A stretch of 64,000 bases of DNA from JAZGGS01 sp963764825. Its GTDB lineage: Bacteria; Bacteroidota; Ignavibacteria; Ignavibacteriales; Ignavibacteriaceae. A program made the translations under genes and the position numbers. The notes under the pieces are model-generated. The model saw only the letters and a list, made by a program, of their open reading frames with translations. It was not told the origin of the DNA and made no database searches. The stretch lies in NCBI GenBank assembly GCA_963764825.1, contig CAVXUA010000012.1, positions 1 through 64,000 of the forward strand, in the 5' to 3' direction. Positions 52,392-61,873 of the stretch are shown in pieces; the first letter of the stretch is position 1, and each line of letters starts with the position of its first letter.

Positions 52392-52751
52392 ATGAAAAAC
52401 ATAATAATACTATTTCTTTTTGCTATTCTAATAACAGGTTGTAAAGCACAGGATACAACCGATTCCAAATATGTTTACTCTGAAAGTGATTCCATCAGTG
52501 GTCAAATTCATACGACTGAAAGGCTTAAATCATATATGGATAATAAACAATATGAAGAAGCTATAGCCCTATTCTCGCTCGATCAACAAGCTAACATTAA
52601 AGAGATACAAAAAGATGAAGAAATATTTAAGTACTGGTGCGCTGCCTGGACATTTGACCAAGAAAAATTTGAAAGATATGTTTCCCTGATAAAAAATAAA
52701 AAGGCTCATTTTGTTTTTGAGAATGAGGAGTGGAAAATCAATGAAAAGTAG
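52392..52751 (+). CDS. Small lipoprotein of unknown function
   Basis: 119 residues. Lipobox ILITGCKAQD with Cys near residue 17. The mature part (SYMDNKQYEEAIALFSLDQQ, IFKYWCAAWTFDQEKFERY) is helical. No family recognised. Translationally close to the preceding basic protein gene. Confidence 0.7.
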   Translation: MKNIIILFLFAILITGCKAQDTTDSKYVYSESDSISGQIHTTERLKSYMDNKQYEEAIALFSLDQQANIKEIQKDEEIFKYWCAAWTFDQEKFERYVSLIKNKKAHFVFENEEWKINEK

Positions 52752-52890
52752 ATGACACTATCTATAGCCATGTTAAAGACACGTTGAGTGTTTCAGCAAT
52801 TGGTAGAGATTCTTTTCGCGGGTTTATTCTTTTCTATTAATACTTGTCTTTTCTTATATATCAATTTATTTTACGCAATAAAAGTAGAAC
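52752..52890 (+). pseudogene. Remnant of secreted-protein leader (copy 2)
   Basis: The 33-base leader core at 52766-52798 (AGCCATGTTAAAGACACG and onward) is followed by GGTAGAGATTCTTTTCGCGGG. The open frame reads YSHVKDTLSVSAIGRDSF without a start codon. It is homologous over about 120 bases to the small gene at 54027-54221. Confidence 0.6.
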
Positions 52891-52906
52891 AATAGTATAA
52901 CATTTA

Positions 52907-52945
52907 GTCCCGCTATACTTGCCTACCGGCAAGCAGGCAGTTTCT
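52907..52945. repeat. REP-like palindromic repeat
   Basis: TAGTCCCGC, then CTTGCC TACC GGCAAG and GCAGGCAG. It is related to the CCTGCC palindrome at 35387-35411. Confidence 0.55.
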
Positions 52946-52983
52946 AATTAATTCAACTAAAACAAAAACTTTACAGAAAAGAT

Positions 52984-54027
52984 ATGATATTATTATTCGT
53001 TTATTTATTCCTTGCTTTATTCGTTTCTTCCCTATGTTCAATTATGGAATCAGTGCTTCTCTCTACACCTCAGTCTTTCCTGATTGTAAAACAAGAAAAA
53101 GGAAATGTTTGGGCTAAAAAATTTATAGATTTTAAAGCTAATATTGATAAGCCCTTATCTGCAATTTTGTCGTTGAATACTGTAGCTCATACAATTGGTG
53201 CAGCCGGGGTAGGAGCACAGGCAGTTAAGGTGTTTGGTGAAGCTTCCTTTGGTATTGTATCTGCTGTTTTAACAATATTAATCTTAGTTTTCACCGAAAT
53301 CATCCCAAAAACTTTAGGTGCCAATTATTGGAGGAAATTAACAGGGATTACTTCTTTTACAATAAATATTATGATATTCATTACTTATCCTTTAGTATTG
53401 ATGTCTACTGCTATAACGAAAACATTTTCAAGAAACAAAAAAGAACTTACCACCAGCAGAGAAGAAATTGCAGCCCTAGCAAGAATAGGAGCATATGAAG
53501 GTATTTTTTCAGAAAGAGAGGACAAAATCGTTCAAAACATACTCAGACTTAAAAATGTTAAGGTAAGTGAGATTATGACACCAAGAGTTGTAGTAGCTGT
53601 TGCTGATGAAAACCAATCTTTGAATGAATTTTTAAAAAATAAAGATTACTTAAAATTTTCGCGAATTCCAGTATATACTGAAAATGATGAAAATATAACA
53701 GGATATGTTATTAGACAGGAAGTATTTGAGAAGTTAGCAGAAGATCAGCATAATTTTAAATTTAGTGATATTAAAAGAAAGATTGTTAAAGTTCCAAATA
53801 CAATGGTACTTTTCTCTTTATGGGAGATACTCTTAGAAAAAAAAGAACATATTGCATTAATCCTTGGTGAATATGGTGGATTAGATGGAGTTGTAACAAT
53901 GGAGGACATAATTGAAACCTTGTTAGGACTTGAAATAGTAGATGAACAAGATACATTTTATGATATGCAAAAATATGCTCGTGAAAGATGGAAAGCTAGA
54001 CAAACCAAATACAATTTATTAGAGTAA
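52984..54027 (+). CDS. CNNM/CorC-like transporter-associated protein (DUF21 plus CBS)
   Basis: 347 residues. An N-terminal DUF21/CNNM membrane domain with about four helices (FVYLFLALFVSSLCSIMESVLL; ILILVFTEIIPKTLGANYWRK) carries the ESVLLS and TEIIPKTLGA signatures. A pair of CBS domains follows (VSEIMTPRVVVAVADENQSL; HIALILGEYGGLDGVVTMED). Family members act in Mg2+ or Co2+ export. The usual C-terminal CorC_HlyC domain is absent or very short. Its stop overlaps the next start (TAATG). Confidence 0.87.
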   Translation: MILLFVYLFLALFVSSLCSIMESVLLSTPQSFLIVKQEKGNVWAKKFIDFKANIDKPLSAILSLNTVAHTIGAAGVGAQAVKVFGEASFGIVSAVLTILILVFTEIIPKTLGANYWRKLTGITSFTINIMIFITYPLVLMSTAITKTFSRNKKELTTSREEIAALARIGAYEGIFSEREDKIVQNILRLKNVKVSEIMTPRVVVAVADENQSLNEFLKNKDYLKFSRIPVYTENDENITGYVIRQEVFEKLAEDQHNFKFSDIKRKIVKVPNTMVLFSLWEILLEKKEHIALILGEYGGLDGVVTMEDIIETLLGLEIVDEQDTFYDMQKYARERWKARQTKYNLLE

Positions 54028-54221
54028 TGCTGCTATTAATATTTGTACTAATCCTTAACCTTGCACACAGCCAGGTTAAAGATACGTTGAGTGTTTCAAC
54101 AAAGGTAGAGATTCTTTACGCGGGCTTAATCTTATCAATTATTTCTTGTTTATTTATTTATAACAATTTATTTTATCTAATAAACACACAAACATTAAAA
54201 CAACATATTGTCAAGTTATAA
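54027..54221 (+). CDS. Small membrane or exported protein with shared leader (copy 3)
   Basis: 64 residues, start overlapping the CNNM stop. The N-terminus LLLIFVLILNLAHSQVKDTL matches the leader of the DUF1287 gene and of two remnants. A second hydrophobic stretch (ILYAGLILSIISCLFIYNNL) suggests a membrane hairpin. It could be a genuine small protein or a fused leader fragment. Confidence 0.5.
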   Translation: MLLLIFVLILNLAHSQVKDTLSVSTKVEILYAGLILSIISCLFIYNNLFYLINTQTLKQHIVKL

Positions 54222-54245
54222 GTAATACGTTTACAAAGTAGTTGT

Positions 54246-54689
54246 ATGGAATTGACTCCAATGAAAAAATTACAAATAAAAACAAGCTCTGATGTTGAAT
54301 TTGTTTTCAATAATTATCCTGGTCCAGTTCGAAAGAAAATATTAAATCTCCGACGGTTAGTCATAGAAGCAGCAAACGAAATAGAAGAAATAACGAATTT
54401 AGAGGAAACCTTGAAATGGGGTGAACCCAGCTATCTGGTTAAAAATGGAAGCACTATAAGAATTGACTGGAAGAAGAAAGAACCGGATCAGTATGCTATT
54501 TATTTTAAATGCACAAGCAAGTTGGTACCAACCTTCAAAAGGGTTTATAAAAAAACATTTAAATATGAAGGAAATAGAGCCATAGTTTTTCAAATGAATG
54601 ATGAAATTCCAGAATCTGAATTAAAAAATTGTATTACAGCCGGTTTAACCTATCATAGGATAAAACTGCTGCCTATGTTAGGATTATGA
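54246..54689 (+). CDS. DUF1801 family protein
   Basis: 147 residues (ATG 54261 is an alternative start). DUF1801/YdhG-like pattern: VEFVFNNYPGPVRKKILNLR, ITNLEETLKWGEPSYLVKNG, YAIYFKCTSKLV, RAIVFQMND. Cytoplasmic; proteins of this fold have been compared to frataxin-like domains, but the function is unknown. Plus-strand member of the accessory island. Confidence 0.82.
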   Translation: MELTPMKKLQIKTSSDVEFVFNNYPGPVRKKILNLRRLVIEAANEIEEITNLEETLKWGEPSYLVKNGSTIRIDWKKKEPDQYAIYFKCTSKLVPTFKRVYKKTFKYEGNRAIVFQMNDEIPESELKNCITAGLTYHRIKLLPMLGL

Positions 54690-54767
54690 AGAATAAAAGG
54701 CAGCATACAATAAAAATTAAATATTCTTTTTTTGAGAAGTTGGCAGCAACTAAAAATTTGTATAAAT

Positions 54768-54932
54768 ATGAAAAACAATAAGAATTTAGGTTTAGGAATG
54801 GCGTTGGGAATTGCAATTGGAACTGCAATAGGAGTAGCCCTGGATAATATTGCTATATGGGTTGCGATAGGAGTAGCTTTGGGGGCGGGAATTGGAACAA
54901 TATTAAAGCAAAAAAAGAAATCAGCACAATAA
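54768..54932 (+). CDS. Small glycine-zipper membrane protein
   Basis: 54 residues from ATG 54768. Two glycine-rich helices (LGLGMALGIAIGTAIGVAL and WVAIGVALGAGIGTIL) with GxxxG spacing, followed by a Lys-rich tail. Such proteins insert in membranes as hairpins. The frame from ATG 54732 adds 12 unlikely residues. Confidence 0.65.
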   Translation: MKNNKNLGLGMALGIAIGTAIGVALDNIAIWVAIGVALGAGIGTILKQKKKSAQ

Positions 54933-54984
54933 AAAAGACGTTTAATCATACCACTAGCTGCAAGCTGTAATAAATAATAAGACA

Positions 54985-55551
54985 ATGAAATCGAAAGAAG
55001 TAAATGAAAAATATGTTGCTTTCCTGCGTGGAATTAACGTGGGTGGTCATCATAAAGTTCCCATGGCTGATTTGCGTAATGAATTAGAAAACCTGGGTTT
55101 CGAAAGTGTAGGGACACTTTTAAATTCAGGCAATATTATATTTGAAGCAATCAGTAATAATGAAGAATACCTTGAAAAAAAGATTTCAGCGCATCTGGAA
55201 AAATCGTTTGGTTTCCTAATTCCTACTATAGTAAGAAAATCTGAAATGATTTATGAATTGCTCAGCAACGATCCGTTCAAAGATGTAGAACTCACCGAAG
55301 ATATCCGGTTGTATATTTCTTTTTTGCAGGAGAATGCTCAGACTAAATTAAAGCTGCCCTGGACAAGTTCTGATAACTCGTATAAAATTATTCAGAAAAT
55401 CGGAAAAAATATATTAAGTGTTCTTGATATTTCAATATCAAAAACTCCAAAAGCTATGGAAAATCTAGAGAGTTTTTTCGGAAAGAATATAACTACACGA
55501 AATTGGAATACTATCAAACGAATAGAAAAGTGTATTAGTGCCAGCCGTTAG
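54985..55551 (+). CDS. DUF1697 family protein
   Basis: 188 residues. Signature YVAFLRGINVGGHHKVPMADL followed by GFESVGTLLNSGNIIFE is diagnostic of DUF1697. The C-terminus TTRNWNTIKRIEK is also typical. Function unknown, cytoplasmic. Its stop codon lies inside GCCAGCCGTTAGCG, a motif repeated at 56196-56209. Confidence 0.9.
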   Translation: MKSKEVNEKYVAFLRGINVGGHHKVPMADLRNELENLGFESVGTLLNSGNIIFEAISNNEEYLEKKISAHLEKSFGFLIPTIVRKSEMIYELLSNDPFKDVELTEDIRLYISFLQENAQTKLKLPWTSSDNSYKIIQKIGKNILSVLDISISKTPKAMENLESFFGKNITTRNWNTIKRIEKCISASR

Positions 55552-55554
55552 CGA
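55540..55554 (+). repeat. Short boundary motif GCCAGCCGTTAGCG
   Basis: Nearly identical to GCCAACCGTTAGCG at 56196-56209; the two bracket the GNAT gene. The GTTAGCG part resembles an attC core. No complementary left arm is evident, so this is weaker than sites A-C. Confidence 0.3.
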
Positions 55555-55655
55555 AACCTTAGCGGCAATCAAGAAAATAGAAACTACACTTGAGCAAATT
55601 AAACACATAGAATAAAGTAATCATAATTCCTGCATTAAAGCGAAATAATCGAAAA

Positions 55656-56163
55656 ATGACTTTTAATTTACAACCAACCTTAGAAAACGAATTAGTCATG
55701 CTAAGACCATTGAATGAACAAGATTTTGAACCATTATATCAAGTTGCAAAAGACCCATTAATTTGGGAGCAGCATCCAAATAATGACCGATTTAAAAGAG
55801 ATGTTTATTCAGCATTTTTTAAAGATTCTATGGAATCAAAAGGAGCCTTAATTGTCATAGATAAAGCAAGCAGTGAAGTAATTGGAAGTACAAGATTTAA
55901 ACTGATAAATGGTGCTGAAATGTGCTGTTGAAATTGGCTGGTCGTTTCTTTCAAGAAAATATTGGGGAGGAGTATATAATAAATCTATAAAGAAATTATT
56001 GATTGATTATGCTTTCGAATCGTTGGAAGATGTAATTTTCTATATCGGAAAAGAAAATATACGTTCTCAAAAGGCAGTTGAGAAAATTGGTGGGATTAGA
56101 ATTACCAATCAAAATATCAACATTTGGTTAAGAAAAGCGATAGCGATTTTACGTATCGAATAA
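55656..56163 (+). CDS. GNAT-family N-acetyltransferase (one frameshift)
   Basis: About 169 residues. RimJ/RimL-like opening LENELVMLRPLNEQDFEPLY, then VIGSTRFKL, EIGWSFLSRKYWGGVYN (acetyl-CoA loop region), KKLLIDYAFESLEDVIFYIG and NIRSQKAVEKIGG. Pieces 55656-55931 and 55909-56163 join near 55915-55921. Probably acetylates an amine on a small molecule or protein N-terminus. The CCGTTAGCG motifs on either side suggest a mobile unit. Confidence 0.85.
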
Positions 56164-56195
56164 ATAAAAATAATTGGAAATATTAATAAGAATAA

Positions 56196-56210
56196 GAAAG
56201 CCAACCGTTA
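56196..56210 (+). repeat. Short boundary motif GCCAACCGTTAGCG
   Basis: Second copy of the motif at 55540-55554, 10 bases before the DUF1287 gene. Confidence 0.3.
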
Positions 56211-56218
56211 GCGCATAA

Positions 56219-56793
56219 GATGAAAATTCAGATTTCTAATAATATTTTTACTATTTATTAACATTCTATATAGCCAGGTCAAAGACACGTTGAGTGTTTC
56301 AGCACTGGAAATTAACGAAACAAGAAGTAACTTATGACCCGGGTTATTATTCAATCGATTATCCGAATGGAGATATTCCTGCTGATAGAGGAGTTTGTAC
56401 AGATGTAATTATCAGGGCATACCGGTTAATTGGAATTGATCTGCAAAAAGATGTTCACGAGGATATGAAAGCAAACTTTGATAAATATCCTAAGATTTGG
56501 GGATTAACAAAACCTGATAAAAATATTGATCACAGGAGAGTTCCTAATCTTATGAAACTATTTGAAAGAAAAGGAACAGTAAAACCAATAACGAATAATC
56601 CGGAAGATTTATTCCGGGTGATATTGTTTGTTGGAATTTAGCAAGCGGAGTTCCTCACATTGGAATTGTGGTTCATATAAAATCCGATGACGGGTTAAGA
56701 TATTTAATTGTCCATAACATCGGCGCAGGGCAAGTGCTTGAAGATTGTCTGTTCGACTTTGAAATAACTGGACACTACAGGTATAAAAATTAA
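56219..56793 (+). CDS. DUF1287 family exported protein (frameshifts)
   Basis: About 190 residues reconstructed. The signal peptide region contains the shared leader (INILYSQVKDTLSVSALE), then LTKQEVTYDPGYYSIDYPNG, DRGVCTDVIIRAYRLIGIDL, VHEDMKANFDKYP, IDHRRVPNLMKLFERKG, and, after restoring one T at 56608-56610, FIPGDIVCWNLASGVPHIGI to ITGHYRYKN. The pattern C-TDV and H-IGIVV recalls NlpC/P60-like folds, so a cell-wall role is possible. Frame changes also lie near 56235-56250 and 56308-56312. Confidence 0.82.
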
Positions 56794-56817
56794 TTACATT
56801 TCTAAAAAGAGAAAAAA

Positions 56818-57246
56818 ATGAAATTACTAACAATAACAGGATTATTTTTAATTCTACTTCCAAATTTTACTTTCGGGCAGGAGAGTGAGACTGAAAAGCA
56901 CCCGATTGATATAAAAGTTGAGGATTGCCTTGCAATCGGCTCAAACCAAACAACCGTTGGAACGATAAACTGCATTCAAACAGCTATGGAAGAATGGGAT
57001 GCTGAACTGAATAAATATTACAAACTACTTATGAACACGCTCAATACTGATGAGCAGGAAAAACTAAGAGCTGCACAACGACAATGGATCACTTTCAGAG
57101 ACAAAGAGTTTGAGTTCATTGAAACAATGTATGAAAATATGGACGGTACAATGTGGAAAATAGTGGCGGCCGACAGCCGTAACAGTTTTGTGAAACAACG
57201 GGCTCTTGAGCTTATATCATATTACGATACATTGACGTTTGAGTAG
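56818..57246 (+). CDS. LprI-like (DUF1311) exported protein
   Basis: 142 residues. Signal peptide (LLTITGLFLILLPNFTFGQ), then CIQTAMEEWDAELNKYYKLL and EKLRAAQRQWITFRDKEFEF, the standard DUF1311/LprI pattern with Cys residues that probably form a disulfide. LprI of Mycobacterium tuberculosis inhibits lysozyme; whether this homologue does is unknown. It follows the DUF1287 gene by 24 bases. Confidence 0.87.
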   Translation: MKLLTITGLFLILLPNFTFGQESETEKHPIDIKVEDCLAIGSNQTTVGTINCIQTAMEEWDAELNKYYKLLMNTLNTDEQEKLRAAQRQWITFRDKEFEFIETMYENMDGTMWKIVAADSRNSFVKQRALELISYYDTLTFE

Positions 57247-57346
57247 AATTGACAGAGACGGGTACAATTATGTTTTTAGAACTAAATTTGGGCTATTAGA
57301 ATGATTGTTTATACACATTATATCAAAATTGCAGGGAATAAATAAA

Positions 57347-58060
57347 ATGAATAAAGTAATTTTAATAATTTTAGTTGGATTTCTAGGATTTAAAACAGTT
57401 AGTGCACAAGACTTCATTTTCTTCACTGTTATTGATTTAAATTCAGATAATAAAACTGAACTTATAAACGTAGAAACCACCGATAACCCAAACGAATTTA
57501 AACTTACCATCGATAATAAAACGGTTCTCGCCAAATTCGATGATGGTGATACAGACGGTTTTCAGATAATAGATATTAATAATACTGATGCTTATAAAGA
57601 AATAGCAGTTCATACAACCGGGTCTAGCGATGATGACGAATATATGATTTACTGGTATGATGGAGAAAATATAATATTTATGGATCACTTATCAAGATGG
57701 CCAACTTTTAACGGCAATGGAATTGTTTATGTAGATGGTTGGGAAGGATTTTGGTCGAGCAGAGATAAATACGTACTCGATGACACAAGTAGAAAATTAA
57801 ACCTTATTGAACAATTTGCATATTATGTTGGGGTTACGGCAAAAGTGAAAAACACGTTTGAGATTTATAAAGAAAAAGACCTTATCAACAAAATAGCATT
57901 GTTAAAAGAAGGTTCAGAGATTGAATTAATTCTTTGTGATAAAACAAATAAAGAATATTTTGATTATAAATACTTAATTAAATCGAACTCCGGGCTTCTT
58001 GGCTGGGCTGAGTTTAGAAACATTTGGGATAATACAGAAGGAATACAAACTGCTGACTAG
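57347..58060 (+). CDS. Exported protein of unknown function, SH3-like C-terminus possible
   Basis: 237 residues from ATG 57347, chosen over 57305 because it gives a clean signal peptide (MNKVILIILVGFLGFKTVSAQ). The mature part has FTVIDLNSDNKTELINVET and TDGFQIIDINNTDAYKEIAV, Asp-rich FG-GAP/VCBS-like turns. The last 70 residues (LKEGSEIELILCDKTN, then YLIKSNSGLLGWAEFRNIW) look like an SH3b domain. Last plus-strand gene of the island; a perfect 7-bp hairpin overlaps its stop. Confidence 0.65.
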   Translation: MNKVILIILVGFLGFKTVSAQDFIFFTVIDLNSDNKTELINVETTDNPNEFKLTIDNKTVLAKFDDGDTDGFQIIDINNTDAYKEIAVHTTGSSDDDEYMIYWYDGENIIFMDHLSRWPTFNGNGIVYVDGWEGFWSSRDKYVLDDTSRKLNLIEQFAYYVGVTAKVKNTFEIYKEKDLINKIALLKEGSEIELILCDKTNKEYFDYKYLIKSNSGLLGWAEFRNIWDNTEGIQTAD

Positions 58061-58068
58061 TAGTCAGC
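58052..58068. repeat. Perfect hairpin at the end of the island
   Basis: GCTGACT AGT AGTCAGC, 7-bp stem overlapping the stop codon of the exported protein. No T-run follows, so terminator function is doubtful. Confidence 0.5.
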
Positions 58069-58120
58069 ATTAGCTAAGTATAGATTTATTGTTGTAAAAT
58101 TCAGACTGTTAGTGCCAAAA

Positions 58121-60208
58121 TTATTTAATCCGAAGCACCCGCGTTGCATTTAAAATTGCAATGAGCGCTACACCCATATCGGCAAAAACTGCCTCCCACA
58201 TATTTGCCAGCCCAAATCCTCCCAGGGCAACAAACAAACCTTTAACCATTAAGGCAAATACAATATTCTGTATAACAATATTTCTGGTTTGTTTGCCACA
58301 CTTACTGCTTCCGGAATTTTAGAAAGATTATCGGTCATAATAACAACATCAGCAGCTTCAACAGCTGCATCACTGCCTAAAGCGCCCATTGCAATACCTA
58401 CATCAGCCCTTGCAATTACAGGCGAATCATTTATACCATCGCCAACAAAAGCAACTTTATCTTTAGCTTTAGCGAAACTCATTATCTCTTCCAATCCAGC
58501 AAGTTTATCTTCAGGCAAAAGCTCTGCTTTATATGATTTTATACCAAGCTCTGTTGCCACAATTTTTGCAGATGATTCGTTATCCCCTGTAAACATAGCT
58601 ATATCAGTCACTCCCTCTTTCCTCAAGTCATCCAGCGCCTGCTTTGCATCATCTTTAATTATATCGGAGATTATAATATAACCTGCATAAACTTTTATTA
58701 ACAGCGATATGAACAACTGTACCTTCTACATCGCAAATATGATGCTCAATGTTTTCGGTGTGCAGCATTCTATCATTGCCTGCTATAACTTTATCACCAT
58801 TTACTTCTGCTTTTATACCTTGCCCGGAAACCTCCTGGTGTGTAGATATCTTTGCTTGAATAATTTCATCTCCATAAGCTTCTTTAATGGATTGTGCAAT
58901 CGGGTGGGAAGAATAATATTCTGCATATGCAGCATACTTAAGCAAATCATCATTAGAGTAACCATTTGAAGGAACAATCTCTGTAACTTTAAAAACTCCC
59001 CTTGTAAGTGTTCCTGTTTTATCAAATACAATTGTTTTTAACTTTGCAAGAGCATCTAAATAGTTTGAACCTTTTACCAAAATTCCTCGTCTGGAAGCAC
59101 CGCCAATTCCACCAAAGTAACCGAGAGGAATACTTATTACAAGTGCGCAGGGACATGATATTACTAAAATAACCAGAGCTCTATAGATCCAATCAGAAAA
59201 CTGTGCCGAAGAATTAAGAAGAGGCGGCAGGAATGCAATACATAATGCAATAATTACAATAGCAGGTGTATAATAACGGGCAAAAGTTGTAATAAATTTT
59301 TCAGTTTCTGCTTTCTTGCTTGAAGCATTTTCAACTAACTCTAGAATTTTTGAGATTGATGATTCATTAAAGTTTTTAGTTACTTCAATTGTTAAAATTC
59401 CGGTTTTGTTTATCATCCCGGCTAACACTATCCCATTAATTTTAAAAGTTCGCGGAACTGATTCTCCTGTTAACGGATATGTATCAACCAAAGATGATCC
59501 TTCAAGCACTCTACCATCCAACGGAATTTTTTCGCCTGGCTTTACAATAATTTTTTCTCCAATGCTTACATCTTCAGGAATTTGGAAAAATTTTTCCGTC
59601 AGTTATAACATTTGCATAATCGGGTCTTACTTCAAGAAGTGAACGTATAGAATTCCTTGAACGATTAACTGCCAATCCTTCTACGAATTCTCCAACATTA
59701 TAAAACCACATAACCGCAACTGCTTCAGGAAGTTCCTGAATTAAAATTGCACCTACAGTTGCAATGGTCATTAAAAAATTTTCATCAAATACTCTACCGC
59801 GCAATGCATTCTTCAATGCTTTAAGAATTACTCCCCATCCGCTTATTAAATAAGCTGTAATAAAAAGCAGGTACTCAGCCCATCGAATTTCTGTTGCCTG
59901 CAGTTCTTTTCTGAAAATTATTCCCAGAGTAAAAAGTGTAAAACAAGCAATATTTTGACTATTTCTTTCTTGATTTTAGATTTATCTGCTGAGAATGGAT
60001 TTAGTTTTCTATCTAGTTTTTCAACTTTAACTTCCGGTTCAACTTTGTGAATTATTTTTTCAACTAGCTGTAAATCAGTTGAATCAATTGTAAGTGTATT
60101 AAGAGCAGGATCAACAGAAGCATTTTTAAATTTATCAATCTTCTTCAATTCGTTTTCAATCTTAGAAGCACAAATTGCGCAATCGATATTTTTTAATCTG
60201 TATTTCAT
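58121..60208 (-). CDS. P1B-type heavy-metal (Cd/Zn/Pb) P-type ATPase (several frameshifts)
   Basis: Metal efflux ATPase, about 695 residues reconstructed from 60208 to a stop at 58121-58123. An N-terminal HMA domain with CxxC (NIDCAICASKIE), the actuator TGES (PLTGESVP), the ion motif SCPCALVISIPLGYFGG with CPC, the phosphorylation site DKTGT, and the hinge GDGINDSPVIARADVGIAMG. The sequence around CPC matches the CadA/ZntA (P1B-2) group, not copper pumps. Frame changes lie near 59920, 59578, 58700 and 58285; the C-terminal end reads GVALIAILNATRVLRIK. Protects against toxic divalent metals. Confidence 0.87.
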
Positions 60209-60326
60209 TATAATTATTTTTCTTGAAGGATAAATTTATAAACTTAAATAATCATTATTAGTACGAAAGCAATGTGAAGATGTTGAAAATGATAGGGCTT
60301 TAATAAAATAAATTGCACATTCAGAT

Positions 60327-60999
60327 TTATTGAACAATCTCTTCCATTCTTATTCTTCTGCCACCCATATAGCGATTTAATATAATATGAATGATCCAGC
60401 GAAGAAATGGTTACTCCTTTTTTAGAACTGGCATGAGCAAATAATTTTTCACCAATATAAATGCCTACATGACCAGGACGAACCCTTGTGCGAGTATTAA
60501 AAAATACAAGATCACCAAATTTAAGATCTTCAATGTCCGAAATTTGAATCCCCTGTTTATATTGCAGTCTTGCAGATCGCTCCAGGTTGATAGTTAGTGT
60601 GTTTTTATAAATGGTTTGTGTAAAGGCAGAACAATCGATTCCATCCTTAGAATTTCCCCCGTACTTATATGGTGTGTTTAGGTACTTGATAATTTCCATT
60701 AAAACTTTTTCTTTAGTTGTACCATTATCGCTGCTTAGTACGTCAGGATTATTATTTCCACTATACCTGCCAATCAATTCAGTTAGTTCTATATCAGGTT
60801 CATATTCCGGTAGGTCGCTTGGGTCTGATAAATCAAGGTTGAGATCTACTGCGAGGGAATCATCTTTCTTGGAGAGATTATCATCAGGTTTATTTGAATC
60901 GGAACCGTAACGAACTGTATTAGATGATGAACAGCCCACAGAAAACGAAATTATAGCTGTGAGAATGAGGAGAGTTTTTAAATAGAAAAATATCTTCAA
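60327..60999 (-). CDS. NlpC/P60 cell-wall hydrolase lipoprotein (one frameshift)
   Basis: About 224 residues. Lipobox SFSVGCSSS (Cys23), a disordered Asp/Ser-rich linker (residues 30-90), then the NlpC/P60 domain: catalytic Cys123 (GIDCSAF), His177 (PGHVGIYIG) and His189 (LFAHAS). Presumed to cut peptidoglycan stem peptides at the outer membrane. The frame as read runs on to 60244, but dropping one A near 60376-60384 gives a C-terminus RYMGGRRIRMEEIVQ ending at 60327, typical of the family. It starts 3 bases after the sigma factor stop. Confidence 0.87.
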
Positions 61000-61002
61000 G
61001 TG

Positions 61003-61857
61003 TCAGCCTAAATATGTTTTCAGATTTTTACTTCGGGAGGCATGCCTTAGCCGTCTAATTGCTTTCTCTTTAATTTGTCTTACCCTTTCGCGTGTGAGAT
61101 TAAATTTATCACCTATCTCTTCCAGCGTATAGGAATGATCCTTAGTAAATCCAAAATATAATTTAAGAACCTCTGATTCTCTTTCGCTAAGTGTAGTGAG
61201 AGCACTTTCAATGTCTTTTTTCAATGATTCAGACATAAGAGAATTATCGGGAGAGGGTTGTTGATCATTTTGAATAATATCAAGTAAACTGCTTTCATCA
61301 CTCTGCGAAAAAGGCGCATCAACTGAAACGTGGCGGTGAAAAATCTTAAGAGCTTCAGCCACATCTTTTACATTCATATCAAGTTCAGTAGCTAATTCCT
61401 TTTTGCTTGGCTCTCTTTCAAATTCCTGTTCAAGATTTCTGTATGCTTTGCCTATCTTATTTAGTGCTCCAACCCTGTTTAAAGGAAGCCGGACAATCCT
61501 GGATTGCTCTGCAAGTGCTTGCAGGATGGATTGCCTGATCCACCATACTGCATAAGAAATAAATTTAAATCCTCTTGTCTCATCAAATCGTTTTGCAGCT
61601 TTTATTAATCCAAGATTTCCCTCGTTTATCAGATCTCCAAGCGAAAGACCCTGGTTCTGGTATTGCTTTGCCACACTAACAACAAACCGAAGGTTAGCTT
61701 TTGTTAGTCGTTCTAAGGCAGTATGGTCACCGGATCTTATCTGTATTGCCAGACTGATCTCCTCTTCAGCAGTTAGAAGCTCTACTTTACCAATCTCCTG
61801 AAAGTATCTCTCCAAAGAATGGCTTTCCCGGTTTGTAAATTGTTTAACTATTAGCAA
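61003..61857 (-). CDS. Primary RNA polymerase sigma factor (RpoD/SigA group)
   Basis: 284 residues, short form as in Bacteroidota and Chlorobi. Region 1.2 RESHSLERYFQEIGKVELLT, region 2 (ANLRFVVSVAKQYQNQGLSL; DLINEGNLGLIKAAKRFDE; RGFKFISYAVWWIRQSI), region 3, and region 4 (SYTLEEIGDKFNLTRERVRQ). As read it starts at TTG 61857; the expected MRQLKI-type beginning may be hidden by a base error near 61855-61862. Spaced 17 bases from the EutN-like gene upstream and 3 bases from the NlpC/P60 gene downstream. Confidence 0.9.
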   Translation of the reverse strand: MLIVKQFTNRESHSLERYFQEIGKVELLTAEEEISLAIQIRSGDHTALERLTKANLRFVVSVAKQYQNQGLSLGDLINEGNLGLIKAAKRFDETRGFKFISYAVWWIRQSILQALAEQSRIVRLPLNRVGALNKIGKAYRNLEQEFEREPSKKELATELDMNVKDVAEALKIFHRHVSVDAPFSQSDESSLLDIIQNDQQPSPDNSLMSESLKKDIESALTTLSERESEVLKLYFGFTKDHSYTLEEIGDKFNLTRERVRQIKEKAIRRLRHASRSKNLKTYLG

Positions 61858-61873
61858 ACCATAACCTTAAGTT

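Noticed and set aside
58052..58068. Terminator at the end of the island
   Set aside because: The hairpin is perfect but no T-run follows on either strand; listed only as a repeat.
48784..58100. Integron integrase or transposase within the island
   Set aside because: None of the island genes shows tyrosine-recombinase or DDE motifs; the cassette idea rests on site-like repeats only.
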